Positions 23,872-36,615 are shown, counted from the stretch's first letter. The stretch is DNA of 64,000 bases from Owenia fusiformis (GCA_903813345.2 CAIIXF020000006.1:26729936-26793935); one strand, 5' to 3'. A program made the numbers and translations. Notes: generated from the letters alone by a model not told the origin.

Positions 23872-24824
23872 CTATCTCATCTCTATGAGCAAGTATCCCA
23901 ACATATCCATGTAGTGTTAATTTTATTCAGTCTATATGACCAAAATTCTAGCAATGTTATCAACCTTATCGGAGTGTTATCTCTGTTTTGACAGCCAATA
24001 TAGGAGATAAAATATGATTATTTTTACTGGTATAGTGCCACAAGTATCTGAACGCTGTTATGGGGTAAAAGCGGCCCATACAATATTGCAACATCACTCT
24101 GCAGTGCTCATCAATAGAAAATGAAGGAAAATTTTGTATTTCAACAAATAATTTGAGAAAAAATTAATCAAATTGATGCTTTAGTATAAATATACCAGAA
24201 TTTCAGAGTCTGAAGAAATTGTTCATTAATAGAAAATGAAGTAAAAGTTTGTTCTACAATAAATGATTTGAGAAAAAATTAATTAAATAAATACATCATG
24301 AAGTTTCAGAATGAATTTCAAAATTCCAGAATTTGAAGCAGTTGATTTAATTCTAGAGCCAAAAGCATGAAATCTGTACATGTAAAGACTTGAAACATAT
24401 ACTTGTACATACAAAAATACAGGGAGCTCTTCACCCATGATCAACTGTGAGATATGATAACTTTTTGCAGGTTACCTCCTATAATTCAATTCCGCTCAGA
24501 ATGTTATGTTTAAATTAAGCCATCGCTGGTTCTCCCTGTGCAACCCACTCTGCAAAATTACCTCATTATTAGAATAGTTGCATTTTTTGTTTAAAAAATC
24601 TTCAGTGCTCCATCCTTACATCAGCAGCTGACAGATTGTGTACCTTTCTAATCATACTCGTTTCTTCTCAGTTTTCTGGCAGACTGAATGTTTATTTATA
24701 GAAGCTGTCCAAGACTAGGAAAAGGTAAAGATATGGACTTGTGAAGGTCTTCTATTGCTGAAGAATCCCTCCTGTCTGAGTTGGTGTTATTAGAAATAAG
24801 CAATAATTAAATCATTAGGATCAC

Positions 24825-25028
24825 CAGGCCGGTAGCCAGGGGGGGGGGGGTCGGTTGAACCTATCGAACCCCCCCTGGCCAAAAAATCTTTCAAAATCAT
24901 GCAGTTTTTCACCATTCTGAGCACTTTTTAAGTGATTTTGGCCATTTTTGGACCTAAATTGTCACAAGTGAACCCCCCTGGAATTTTTCAAAAAGTGAAC
25001 CCCTTGGCAAATCCTGGCTATAAGCCTG
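24825..25028. mobile_element. hAT-like MITE with 5-bp target duplication
   Basis: A 204-bp element runs from CAGGCCGGTAGCCAGG to CCTGGCTATAAGCCTG (TIR CAGGC-x2-[G/A]TAGCCAGG). It is flanked by ATCAC on both sides (24820-24824 and 25029-25033). It includes a run of about 12 G. A truncated relative lies at 16540-16640. The 5-bp duplication is shared with the elements at 11992-13338 and 59643-59873. Confidence 0.8.
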
Positions 25029-27726
25029 ATCACCATGTTATATAGTCTAAATTGCCTCATACAGAACAATGTTTTGAAGACCCTCTGATTGTGACTTATC
25101 AGAGTCCTTCTTTATCTCACACTTTACAAGAGATAGCATAGCACCTACAGGCTGTGGGTCCCACAAAAAGATCTTCCTACACCTGTCAACTATCCCATGT
25201 GCTATAACACTTGGATCTAACAGAAATGAGAGAATATATCATTCCTCATTAACCTGGGACTCCACTTACATCCAAAATAACACGATGCAATCTTGCCTTA
25301 TACATTGAAACTGGTCTATGCAATTGGATGGAGAATTGTAGAATTTGAAGCATTTCTTTGGGCAATTAAACAGACTGTAATAAACTGGCATGTCTGATAC
25401 AGAATCAAATATGGAATTCAAAAGAAAAATACATTTTGAAGAATTAAAACTACTTCTTCATAAGGTAGATGGGAATTGACTTGATGATATAAGCCTGAGG
25501 ATATTATACTTATACTAGATCACATTCTTCCAACAGTGAGAATCAATATGATTCAAAAGTGAAAGACATGTACTTTCATTTTCAAGTGCAATTACGATTA
25601 CCTATAGGCCTTGAGCATAATCAGGACCATTGACAAGAATAATGAGAAATCTGCAAATGACAATGACACAATATCCTGTTTAATCAATAGAAGACCTACC
25701 TCTCTTGGAAGTTTCAAATGAAATCATCCAACTTAGCATCAATATCAACTGTTACAACCCTGCCTTGAAACATCACCCATGTGGCAACATATGGTCAAGA
25801 CAGATACAAGAAGGTAAATATAACCAATCAATAGATTCCTGTCAAGTTTTAAAATGCAAAAAACAAAGATGAAACCAGTGAAAATGAAAAGAATAAAGAT
25901 ACACAGGCAGCAAGTCAAGACTCTGAATTTTAAAGAAATTAGAATCAGACATGTTTTGAGAGAGTAAGTGGAGAGAGGAAAATGAAATTGTTGAAAATTG
26001 TTGAAAATAGGTATTCATGAACTTCTCACTTATTTTTTCGATATTACAGTTGAACAGGGCATGAAATTATGAATAATCAATTAGAAATCTTGTTTATTGA
26101 CAACATTCTGGTACTCATCCCTTTGTTATAACAGAGATCCAATTGACATGGTAGACCATGGTGCTCCTTTCGGTAAATCAATTCTATGTAATATCATAAT
26201 AGAATTAGCAAATAATCAATTATTATTTCTGCACCCCATTGTCCCCTGCCATAATAAATAATAGTGTCATCTCCTTAATTTAGAAGGCTAAAGAGAAAAA
26301 CCATTCTCGTCTCCACATTCTCTTCAATGATTACAAGCTAAAAAAAAAGGATGCTACGGTACACAAAATTAAACAAACTGATCATACACTCCATAAAAAC
26401 AACAATTGTCATACTAAACTCAATATTACCTGCGAAAATCAGCCAGTTTTTGACAGCTCTCCTACCCGTATTTCTAAATTATCCATTAAAGTGGAGAGCG
26501 GCTAATATCCATTTTCGTTACTCCAGGAATCTACTGAAGAATCGCAGAAATCACACGTGTGTAAATCCATTAATAAAACAGATTTCAACCAGGTAGAAAT
26601 TCATTAATGTAACATGAAAATGCACTTGGCATATGTTAAAACAGCAGATCAATTCACAATGTTAAAAATCCCAGATAATTTCAGAAGTGCTACTGAGTGC
26701 CACTGAAGCCTGAAGTTTACCTGTAAATAATGGAACTATGCCTGCCTGGTATTCTCTGGAAACTGAGAATTTCAAGACACCAATTACAAATGCTAATTCC
26801 AGCAATGTGTAGTAGTCTACTGTATATACCAGTTGCTTACAATTCTGCATGTGATCTAGCTCTGGCTTGGGTCAGACCACCAATGGTATAGACTAAATCG
26901 TGACACTTCAGAAACATTTCAACATGGTCACAGCAAGTCTTGTCCAAGGTACCAAGAAAATCAAGGTTACAGACCAGATTCTGTTTCAAACTACATCTGG
27001 TCTTTATGGTTTCTCCATCATGAAAAAATCTTATAACTTGCCCCTAATGTTATTGTGATATGTTATGGTGATAAGTCACAGTTCAAAGGTAAGATTGATC
27101 AATGATCTGATAAAATAAGAATGGCAATACTCATCTATTTTTTGAGTTATGAAGTTATAATATGAAGCAAGGTTTATACAGAGGAGGTGAAAGTAGGAGG
27201 ACAGTAGAGTAGTACCCTTTGTAAATAGTTTGAATTCCTCTCTCTCTTAAGGAGAGCTTCAAATTTTAATGGTAGCCTTTATACCTGGGGGTTTGAGAAA
27301 AAAAGCAAGACAAATGGATGCATGCCAATGTATACTACTCCTTCCCTCCCAAAAAGAGATAAAATAGGTCTAAGGGTACATTCTTCCAGAAGCATTACAT
27401 GCACAAAGTTCTTGGGGTATTTATTTGGTCACACTTTGGATTGCATAATGTTAGGGTTTGTGGTCAGATGCCTTCATATGATGTTAATTAGTTTTATGTC
27501 TACCTTATCTTGATCAGATGAGTTAAATGAATACCAAGTTAAGATATGAACAGTTGTGACCAGATGAAGGAGCTCATATTTTTAGTATGGGGAGTATGTC
27601 AGTGACCCCCCATTTTAGAAATATACTACTATTACTATGTCATACCTAGCATGCATGTAAAAGAAGCGGGGTCGGTGGCTTATTCCAGTGATATTAAGGC
27701 GTTCGGATTTATTCCAGGTGTTTTTT

Positions 27727-27815
27727 AGTCTTGCTTCAAGACCCCCCCCTCCCCTGTACTTCAAAAACAGTTGTAATAGATGGGGAGGGGGGATCAAGGG
27801 TCTTGATGCAAAACT
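27727..27815. mobile_element. 89-bp foldback with AGTCTTG termini
   Basis: AGTCTTGCTTCAAGACCC on the left faces GGGTCTTGATGCAAAACT on the right (16 of 18 match when inverted). The centre contains C-rich and G-rich runs that can also pair. Related ends occur at 4633-4731. Confidence 0.65.
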
Positions 27816-28805
27816 ACGTGTTTTTCACATGCCCTTTAAATTAACTTAGAACTTAGCCTTAATATTGCAGAGGCTTATAGTAGAAATTACTGTAAATGAA
27901 GCAATCTTGAAAAGGGTACCAGGAACAAGGCCCTTTGAATACAACATATGCACCAGTACACAGGGATGTATTCATTATTAATGCATTGCTCCTCTAATTA
28001 TGCCACATCAGTGTTCCTGGTGAGTGTTTTATTTGATATTTATGGTGCCTGTTAATCTAAGCAATGTGATTATTTTCAGACCAAGCATTCCTTGGAGTAT
28101 TCAAATATTCAGTATGTATATGAGTATGCAAGTAGGGTTTGACATAAGGGCTGGTATACTGGTCATTGTCAGGTTGCATTTGATATGGACCAGCAAGTAT
28201 TTCTTATTTCGTATATCAAAGTTCCTGATTTTCAATTTGTCTTACAGATGATCATAACATTTAAACAGCAATAATAATATATATATATAAGATAATTTCA
28301 CAATCTGTAATTTGAGATATTTTTACATTTTCTCAGTTTAGTGCACATCTTCAAAAATAATTCCAGTCATTTGCGGCATCAGTTTGAGATGAAGAATACA
28401 TATTAAAGCCTCCAGTCATGAAATATGATGAAGAATATAAAAATACTGGGATTTAATGACCTGTCTAACACTAGTTTCAATTGCTCTACTGGATCCCTTC
28501 TAAATAATTGATTTCCGGATTAACTGGAAGAATAGTATTTGTGATGCAATTGGTATTCTCCTCATGGGATAACTTCATCCGATGAATGCCATCTTATCTA
28601 ATGAAATACCTAAAACTGGCGATAACCCAAAATTATATTCTGAATCTACCGAACCACAAAACAGTTCTATTCACAAATCACTCTCAAACCAACCACAGAA
28701 TTGTATGAATAGAAACATGAGTAATTCAAAAAGCCCATCAATTTAGAGATTACATCTAGCCACAATTGCTGATGATAATATTTCAACCATGAACATTTCT
28801 GGGTT

Positions 28806-28896
28806 CTCAGGTGTTTCATGTTTCCTTGGGTGTTTTATGTTTCCTCAGGTGTTCAATGTTTCCTCAGATGTTCCATGTTTCCTCAGATGTTCCATG
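28806..28896 (+). repeat. 19-bp tandem repeat, nearly five units
   Basis: Unit CTCAGGTGTTCAATGTTTC is repeated with small changes; the last two units carry CTCAGATGTTCCATGTTTC. Confidence 0.88.
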
Positions 28897-30300
28897 CAAT
28901 TAATTTATCCCGAATAAAAACATTGAGCAAAGTACATACATTTACTAATTAATTTTGTACAGGTTTCCAGTCTCACTTACCCTTTTCAAAAACTTGATTT
29001 TGTAATTTCATTATTCTCGCTACAAGCCCTCAAGAAACCTCCCAAATACACACTTCCCCACATGTGATGTGTTCTATGTTCTTACAAGTGCCAAAAGGAA
29101 AGGAACAGAAATTGTTACAGAATCCAGCAAGAAAATGAGAACATCTAAATATACACGTGAATTCCAGGAATTTCAAGAACAGTTTTCTATATAATATGTC
29201 CAATAAACAGGACAGCTATAGTATAGTCCATAAACTAGCTCATAAGGATTTCGATTTAAACCTGGACCTTGAAGGTCATACAGGCTTTGGATCTCACAAC
29301 ACAATGGCTCATAAGTATGATTAGTTAGTTCAGAGGGAACACTTTACATATAGAACACTACAATATGCTTGTAGTCTATTGTTGTATGCTGCATGCAAAT
29401 GAGCAAACCCGGCACAAAAATGTCACATGGCTATACCTTTGAAATTCAAAATAGAACAGAAGCAGAAATTAGCAAGGGATATTAAGAACGAATGCAAAGG
29501 GTGAAAAATGAACAAAAACACTCTAAACCACATTAGCATCAAAAATGAATACCGTTGAAATAATAGAGAAAAATCGTGGAACAGGCATGATCAATGAGAG
29601 AATTAAGACATGGGAGAATATCACAATAATCAACCTCTCATCTCTGTCAAGGGGATTGAAGAAATTAATGTCCATTGATGGGGAAATTAACACAGAGAAA
29701 GCTCATTAGAACAGGATAGTCCTATTGTGTTAACCCAGTTCATAAGATTACCCTTTGAAAAAATACATATTGACTAATGAGTTCTAATATAAATACTTTA
29801 TTTCAAAATATGTAAAAAATATCAACTTTTCAGGATTTATTTCCTTAATTTGCATCCCTTACAGAAAAATCCTTAAGCATCAATCTATTATAATGCATAA
29901 TTATATAAGTGTAATATTTTTTATAAGGACTTTGAATAAGTAACCCAGATTTACAATATAAGGTAAATGCATGCAAAATGTCTTGTTTCTTTCTTTACAA
30001 AAGCATTAAGAGATACAAATCGACAATGTGAACATGCTATAGGCCTGAAAACCTCATCTAATTTTGGACATTAATAAAACTGTTTATTTAGAAACAATGT
30101 AAAGATAGTTTCTTGTATTTCTTGACCATATTGATTATATGAACTATTTTGCAAGGGCTTGCATTCCACAAGAGATGAGTAGTATATAGGGTAAAGGGGT
30201 ATCCCTGAATATAAAACTACTTAAAGCTATAATCAATAGCATGTCTTATTATAGATACAACTAAATCATCTAATATCATATAAAAATCCCTTCAGAATTA

Positions 30301-30679
30301 TACCCTTTGCATTCGTTTGACTTCACTTCTTAAAAGAGAGCTTCGTCTTCACTATTTCAAACTAAAATAAACCCATGAACTCACTGCGCCAATCGAAGTT
30401 CGTCGGCCAAATTTGACCGACGTTCTATAGATGGTCATTCCTTCTGACGTCAACGTTGAGCCCGGAATTGACCAATGACATGCGCATATTAATTAGAATG
30501 CATTGGCGTATGTTTAAAATTCAAGCTCGCTGATTGGTGGAAGAAAGGTCAGCGCGTAGGTCAGAAGTGATTTACTACCCAAACTGTCACCGGTACCCGT
30601 CATGGGGGCGGGGCTACTAAACTGTAATATGGTCTCTACTAGGCAGAGTGTAGTTTAACTAGACTCTGCACGCAGGGTA
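30301..30679 (+). mobile_element. Short-TIR MITE, copy 2, with 9-bp target duplication
   Basis: A 379-bp copy of the element at 92-468, in the same orientation. It is flanked by TCAGAATTA at 30292-30300 and 30680-30688, a perfect 9-bp duplication. The palindromic CGTCGG...CCGACG core is kept. The perfect duplication implies a fairly recent insertion. Confidence 0.93.
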
Positions 30680-30777
30680 TCAGAATTATTAACTCATGTA
30701 AGATACATAAACTAGTAAAATCTAATAGGAAACAATTCAATAACTGGAATTTTATTTGCTTATTGGTGGATTTAGTA

Positions 30778-30925
30778 CAGTAAAACCTGTATATATGAAC
30801 ACCTCACTTATCTGAACACCTTTCAATATAACACTTTTTCAGTCTAATTCCTTTAATCTGCCATAGACTTCCATATCATGTTGAAAACCTCGAAATGTGA
30901 ACACCAGCTCATTGTGTTAATCATA
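30778..30925 (+). mobile_element. Partial CAGTAAAACC MITE
   Basis: TA followed by CAGTAAAACCTGTATATATG and AACACCTC matches the left end of the element at 41360. The phrase ATAGACTTCCAT is shared with 43861-44037. The right end is missing or eroded. Confidence 0.6.
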
Positions 30926-31198
30926 TCCGATACGGGTTGATTTCTAAATCTAGTCATGGACCTTTGGATACAGAGAAGGAATAGATAGAATATTAACAAT
31001 AAAAATTGATAACAAGAAATATGAAGTTCAATGATACTTTTATCATTAACCATTCACATAACACTGTACAATGAACTTGCAGAATCATAGATAATGCGAG
31101 AAGATACACGAAGTGAGGCACTTTACTGAACTGAAGAAATCCTTATTGAACTCACTTGGTACCATAAGACGGAGTCTGTACCTCTGTATGCTTTTTCT

Positions 31199-31569
31199 TA
31201 CCCTTTGCATTCGTTTGACTTCACTTCTTAAAAGAGAGCTTCGTCTTCACTCTTTCAAACTAAAATAAACATGTGAACTCACCGCGCCAATCAGTGTTCG
31301 TCGGCCAGATTTGACCGACGTTCTTTATATGGTCATTCCTTCTGACGTCATCGTTGAGTCCGGAATTGACCAATGACATGCGCATATTTAATTAGAACGC
31401 ATTTGGCGTATGTTTCTTCAAGCTCACTGATTGGTGGAAGGTCAGCGCGTAGGTCAGAAGTGATTTACCCAAACTGTCACCAGTACCCGTCGTGGGGGCG
31501 GGGCTACTAAACTGTAATATGGTCTCTACTAGGCAGAGTGTAGTTTAACTAGACTCTGCACGCAGGGTA
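31199..31569 (+). mobile_element. Short-TIR MITE, copy 3, with 9-bp target duplication
   Basis: A 371-bp copy of the same family, flanked by GCTTTTTCT at 31190-31198 and 31570-31578. It has two small internal deletions relative to copy 2 (for example after GGTGGAAG). It is a direct repeat 519 bp from copy 2, so unequal recombination between them is possible. Confidence 0.93.
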
Positions 31570-32484
31570 GCTTTTTCTACATCTTATCAAGTTTGAGCTC
31601 AATGATCAATGAAAGGAGCACAACTTCAAATGTATCAGTAACACATCCCTGTTTCTTGTTATCAGAAACTTCTACATGATTAATAATAGTGAAATTAGAG
31701 GTATTATATAAAACTGGCGCCATATAGAGCTTCTGTGTATAATCCAGACACTCAGATCACCTGTAGTTACTGTAAATACTTGTATTTTAGCAATGGGGTA
31801 AAACACCATGGGATTATTGGTAAATGTGGTTACAAATCCACTAAATAAATAATATTTTATATTTATATGAAAATTATTATAAAATAAAAAACGATGACCT
31901 AACTGGGCAAGTTACTGTATCTATCAAAAGCGGCTATTTTCAAGAGATAATAGCTGAATAAAAATCTTGCACATTCTTGTTTCATTCAGAAACTAGAATT
32001 TCATGATTATGCAATTATACAGTTTTCTAAGTAAAATACAGTATTGAAAAGGATATACAGAAATCAACATCAAGGGTTCATTAGAATTTCTCACAACAGG
32101 CTAAATAAATGTAAACAACAGGCAAAATTAATGGAAATCATAAATTAAACATGGAAAAGTTGAAAAGTCCCTAAAAACAACAGGTGATTTTGTGATAACA
32201 ACCAGTGAAAATCGCCTGTTGCCTACTGCTAATGAAACCCCTGAACATGTACCCCATTTCGAGAAATATAAGAAATGAGGATCATAAGAATTCATAATAT
32301 TTTGACCAGTTTTTTGACACTATTAGTCAAAATTAGAATTTTGGCCCTGAACGATATAAAATTGTAAGTAGGCCTACTGTAGAATAGAATATTCACCTGA
32401 GCAGGTAAGTTAACAGGTGTTAATTGGTCTAACATACCTGCATCCTTCAACAGGAATTCTAATTTATCATTCAGTGTACACTTC

Positions 32485-32684
32485 AGTGATCTCCCCAGTG
32501 GGCGCAGCACCCACCTGAGATTTTGAAAATAGGCTTGCCACCCAGCCACCACCTAAAAATCCAGTTGCATCCACTTGAAAATGAGAAAAATCATGAAAAA
32601 TTGGTATATTTTGACCAATTTTGGTCTAAGTTGTAAAAATGAGAATTTTGCACCCACATGAGAAAAAATACTGGGGAGATCACT
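32485..32684 (+). mobile_element. 200-bp MITE with AGTGATCTCCCC termini
   Basis: AGTGATCTCCCCAGT on the left and ACTGGGGAGATCACT on the right are perfect 15-bp inverses. The interior carries GGGCGCAGCACCCACCTGAG and the words TTTTGACCAATTTTGG. A reverse-oriented relative is at 60364-60541. No unambiguous target duplication was found. Confidence 0.78.
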
Positions 32685-33504
32685 ATACTTACTTAACTAA
32701 GTAGAAAGTACATATTAATTTAACACTATATAAATATTGCGTATGCAACCATCAAATTATTATTTCAAAGTTGATTTCAATTAAAGCTGAACTTACCGTA
32801 ATCAAACAATATCAGTTAGACACATTCATGAATCCTACTATTTTTCATATGATAAATTATCAGGATTTCTATTAAGTTTTTTCTGTTTTCAAATGTTGCC
32901 TTTACGCTTTGAGATAAATCAGATGATTTTGCTACAAGAATTTTCTAGTTTCCAACAAATACACTGTTGTCTTGTTAAACAAACAGCATATTACTGTCTC
33001 TGGTAATACCGTCTATTCATTCCTTTGCCTGGCTCGCCTGGCTGTTTGTTTATTCCCGTAGGTATTGATGCAATTACGGCAACGGTCTTACCTTAATTAA
33101 CTTATTCTTCCCATTAGTCCATTGTCCACTATTTCCTATACCCTAATTACCCCAGTGCTCAATTGTATGGTGAATGACATTTAGATGTACTCCATGAAGT
33201 GTCTATGGAATCTATACAATATGAACTATCTATCATTTTTTTCTATTGCATGGCTGATAGTGAAGTCCCAATACTCCACATTCAATCGAGTCAACCAATA
33301 ATAAACCTCGCAGATATTATTAGTTCATGCAGGGACAAGAGGGTTGCAGATGAATTTCAAATTAACAACCCTCCCACTTGAGTTTATTTAACAAATTAGA
33401 ATGTAACAGCACTGAGGGCAACCCTTCTCAATGGTTCAATTTCACTCTGTATATAATTACAAGACTCTTGGCATGGGGCACCATTTTAAGAATCATAAAA
33501 TAAA

Positions 33505-33600
33505 CAAGGCATTACCATGCAAAATGTCACCACCTGTCATTTGTTGCAGACACTGACTGCTGAACACCAAACACTGTCCACAAAAATATAAAAAGCCACC
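33505..33600 (+). repeat. Dispersed repeat with ATGCAAAATGTCACCACC
   Basis: GGCATTACCATGCAAAATGT and CACCACCTGTCATTTGTT recur with few changes at 34104-34200. A shorter match (CATTAACATGACAAAATGTC) is at about 15099-15125. All are in the same orientation. After the core, each has a run of short CCAA/CACCAA-type words. Nature unknown. Confidence 0.6.
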
Positions 33601-34103
33601 ACCATGTGTAATGCTTATTTTCTAACAAACCTATCAAAAACATGTGAGCAGATAACCCAGGTACATACATCTATGAGATAAAATATGAAGATTCCCAAAA
33701 ATTCAACATTTAAATGCATAATTATTTTCTGAAGAAGTTTTTCTTCAGTTGATTCATTTTATTTAAAGTGATCTCAGCAGCTGGGTGCTCCACTCTGTTG
33801 AAGAACTGAAAATTATGTACGACCATGTTAAAAACCTGTTCTGAATTTGAAAAAACTGGTAAAATTTGGATTTAGCTCCCAGTTAAGAATTATGATGAGG
33901 GATTATTGGGTTTACAGGTGATTCATTTAATTCTTTGCAAAATACAAAGTTTTTTACTGAATATGATATGATCTGACAATTCCTGATTGGCTCAGGTGCT
34001 TATAAAGAAAGTAATTAGTTCATTCCTAGAAATCTGATTCAATGACAACTATATATGAGATCTACTTTTGTTTCAACAGTATTGTTTTACAGCAAAAAAA
34101 GAA

Positions 34104-34200
34104 AAGGCATTAACATGCAAAATGTCACCACCTACCATTTGTTAAACCAAATGTCAATTACCAGGCATCAAACACCAACCCCCGAATGCCAACTGCCAAC
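34104..34200 (+). repeat. Second copy of the ATGCAAAATGTCACCACC repeat
   Basis: GGCATTAACATGCAAAATGT, CACCACCTACCATTTGTT and then AAACACCAAC align with 33505-33600. A further AAATGTCACCAC lies just downstream, near 34227. Confidence 0.6.
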
Positions 34201-34526
34201 CACTTTACAAAAAGGTAGAGCTATTAACAAATGTCACCACTTCTGATGGTGACATACTGAAGGTAGAATCAGGGAGAATCAGGGAGAATTGTGAAGGCAA
34301 TAATTTCCTAAACTTAAGGAACATATTTGACCAAAGACTTGATTCAAATCCTTGTACCTGGCAGGTGAAGTATATAAGGGGGGGGGGGGAGAGCTGGTTC
34401 TGAAAGACCTGACTATTTGGCTCACAATATTGCTTATCTTGCCATTTTCCCAAAATCAAAATCCATAATTGGAAATTGATGATTTCCACATCTTTTCCAC
34501 AACATTCCTCCATACATGCATACGTA

Positions 34527-34582
34527 CCCCGCACAGGTTCAATGATGTAAAAACACAACCACATCATTGAACCTGTCCGGGG
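34527..34582. repeat. Strong 22-bp stem hairpin with 12-nt loop
   Basis: CCCCGCACAGGTTCAATGAT+GT (34527-34548) pairs with ACATCATTGAACCTGTCCGG+GG (34561-34582) at 21 of 22 positions across a 12-nt loop. It stands alone in unique sequence. It could be a compact inverted-repeat insertion or a small-RNA hairpin; nothing here decides between these. Confidence 0.85.
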
Positions 34583-34918
34583 CACTATATACAATGAGCC
34601 ACATCGATTCTTTTTTTAAAAAACACAAGACAATTCTGAATCTTTAACCTCCCCTGGGCAACATTGGATAAAATATCATCAATCTTTTTTATGTCATGTT
34701 TGCGACTCACGGGTGAATCTAAAACACATGAACTAACCAATAAAGCGATATTGCATCCCGACCGTGAAATCCTGTTAAAGAGACTTTAATATGACACGGT
34801 TTCTTTATAATATATTCCAATGTAGCACAGCTGTTCTTTCATCATTAAAACAATAATATAGCTCTACAAATCATGTTTTATTATGAACCAGTAGCAAAGA
34901 AGAATCATAAATGATATA

Positions 34919-35595
34919 CACTCCCCTCAATAAGTTTTGTAACTGGAAGTTTTCATTAGATAGCATATTAAAGCGTGTAGATGTTTGTACACTCCCCTCA
35001 ATAGGTTTGGTAACTGGAAATTTCCATTAGATAGCATATCAATGCCTCAGCGTTTGAATCTTAAGGATGCAGTACCGGGACGGTTTTCACGTCTGTTTGC
35101 GCAGGTTTGACTTCCGGTTTGAGAAAGCTAGCTCCCAAGAACGTCATTTTCGCATTTTAGTCAAACATTTTATCAAGCATATTTTATCCCTTTCACTTTT
35201 ATGGGAAAACTAAGACTTGTTCTTGAGTCGCAATTAGTGGATACGAAAACCAGGGTTCGAAAGGTGCCAGCTCTATTGAAAACTCAAAAAACTAAAAAGA
35301 TTCATTTTGGGTGGGTAAAATAATGTTTTTATTTTGTAATTACCAGACGGTCAATCCTCTTCATATTGCACTTGGATGATGATAACATCATAGTGATACA
35401 TTGTAAAAAATATGAGCAAAATCTAATGTCTGGAACTTTTTCTACGCTGACCTGGTACTGCATCCTTAATTCATAATATTACAATAGTTCAGAAAATGAA
35501 AATTTAAAATTTTTTTTTGAATTGCCAAACTTAGACAGGCATTGATAAGTGATACGAAATGGGACTTCAAGTTGCAAGACTTATGGAGGGGAGTG
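34919..35595. mobile_element. TA-flanked Tc1/mariner-type MITE with duplicated left end
   Basis: The left terminus CACTCCCCTCAATAAGTTTT and right terminus ...CTTATGGAGGGGAGTG are inverted, each next to TA. The left terminus is present twice (34919 and 34990), each about 70 bp, so the true left end may be the inner one. Further inward, TATCAATGCCT and AGGCATTGATA extend the imperfect TIR to about 80 bp. The centre is interrupted by another MITE at 35065-35465. Confidence 0.75.
35065..35465. mobile_element. TTAA-flanked MITE nested in the TA-flanked element
   Basis: Termini GGATGCAGTACCGGG and CC[T]GGTACTGCATCC are inverted repeats (13 or more bp), flanked by TTAA at 35061-35064 and 35466-35469. 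A TTAA duplication is typical of piggyBac and Kolobok elements. It has no coding capacity. Its position inside 34919-35595 makes it the younger insertion. Confidence 0.83.
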
Positions 35596-35819
35596 TACCT
35601 TATTGATGAAGGTCATATAACAACCCATCTCCCACTCCCCTATTTCTGCTTAGCAGTTGGAGAGTTGAAACTTAGGGTTCTGTAGAAAAGATTTTTGGGT
35701 ATTTTAACCAATATGTAAACCCTTTAACGACTGACATAGATTCATTCTGAGACACAATCTGATACTTGGGGTTATAAGACTTGAAAGGGAAAGACCACAA
35801 CATTAATATCAGGGTCATT

Positions 35820-36615
35820 TAGATTTAGTCCGGTGGCCAAGAAGGAAGGGGTCGTTTTAGGGTATAAAGTTTTTTTCTTTGCATATTCTGATAGTACTTG
35901 ACATTCTTAAGTAAATTAAACAATCTGCAAAATTTTATAGGTTGAGCATTTTTTTCTGCTGACTCAGCAAATTTTTTACTTTATTTTTCAATTATTCTAA
36001 TTTATCTCACTGAAAAATATATTGTGAGGTTATATTAAGCACTTATTTAACACAGACCTCTTCAAAACTCGACAAATGCATAAAATTATAATGTCTTAAA
36101 AAGTGCTGAGTCATCATTTTTTCTAATAATTGTTTTTTTGCAGATTTATATCGCTAATCTTAGAAAATCCAAGTTTTAAGATCAATATTTCACAAACTAA
36201 TGCATTTGTAGGCAAAGGCAAATTGCTTTTAATTGGTTATTATCCCAGACATAGAGTGAAGTCCTCCACCCATTCGTCTGTTATCAAGATGGCCACCACT
36301 TTAAAAATGACGGGACTATTTCGCGAAAATATTAACTCTTTATTTTTAAACCAAAGTACTGAATATTTTTTTTAAAATTTTGGTAGTATATTCACAACAT
36401 CCATCTTTTCCACATATATTCTATGTTTTTCACCCTGCCCCCCCCCGGGCTGAGTATAGGAGGGAGGGGGTGGGGAAAAAGAAATTTTCATTAATTTTGA
36501 GATCTTTCTGAAGTGTAGCTTTATTATACTCAAATGAAAGGCAATTTAGAGTGGATTGCAAATATTGTATCATTTTTCTGATTCAGACCTCGAAAAATTC
36601 AAAATGGCTGCCTAA
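35820..36615 (+). repeat. Dispersed ~0.75-kb repeat, plus copy
   Basis: Starts near TTAGTCCGGTGGCCAA, includes GGTCGTTTTAGGGTATAAAG, CAATCTGCAAAATTTTAT and a CCCC/GGGG-rich middle, then AAGTGTAGCTTTATTATACT and CAAATGAAAGGCAATTTAGA, and ends near AAAATGGCTGCC. The same blocks appear in reverse order and orientation at 39275-39885. The later part also matches 52785-52980. It is a transposon-like repeat of unknown class. Confidence 0.68.

Noticed and set aside
28980-29020. Strong donor AAAAGG|GTAAGTGAG on the minus strand with frame RIMKLQNQVFEK
   Set aside because: Its phase (1 in, 1 out) does not fit between the phase-0 exons on either side and the acceptor is weak.
34205-34594. Open frame of 129 codons, minus strand
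   Set aside because: It runs through a G homopolymer and the hairpin at 34527-34582; the peptide has no coherent motif.
36130-36375. 81-codon plus-strand frame
   Set aside because: It lies inside a dispersed repeat, and the reverse copy at 39275-39885 does not preserve it.
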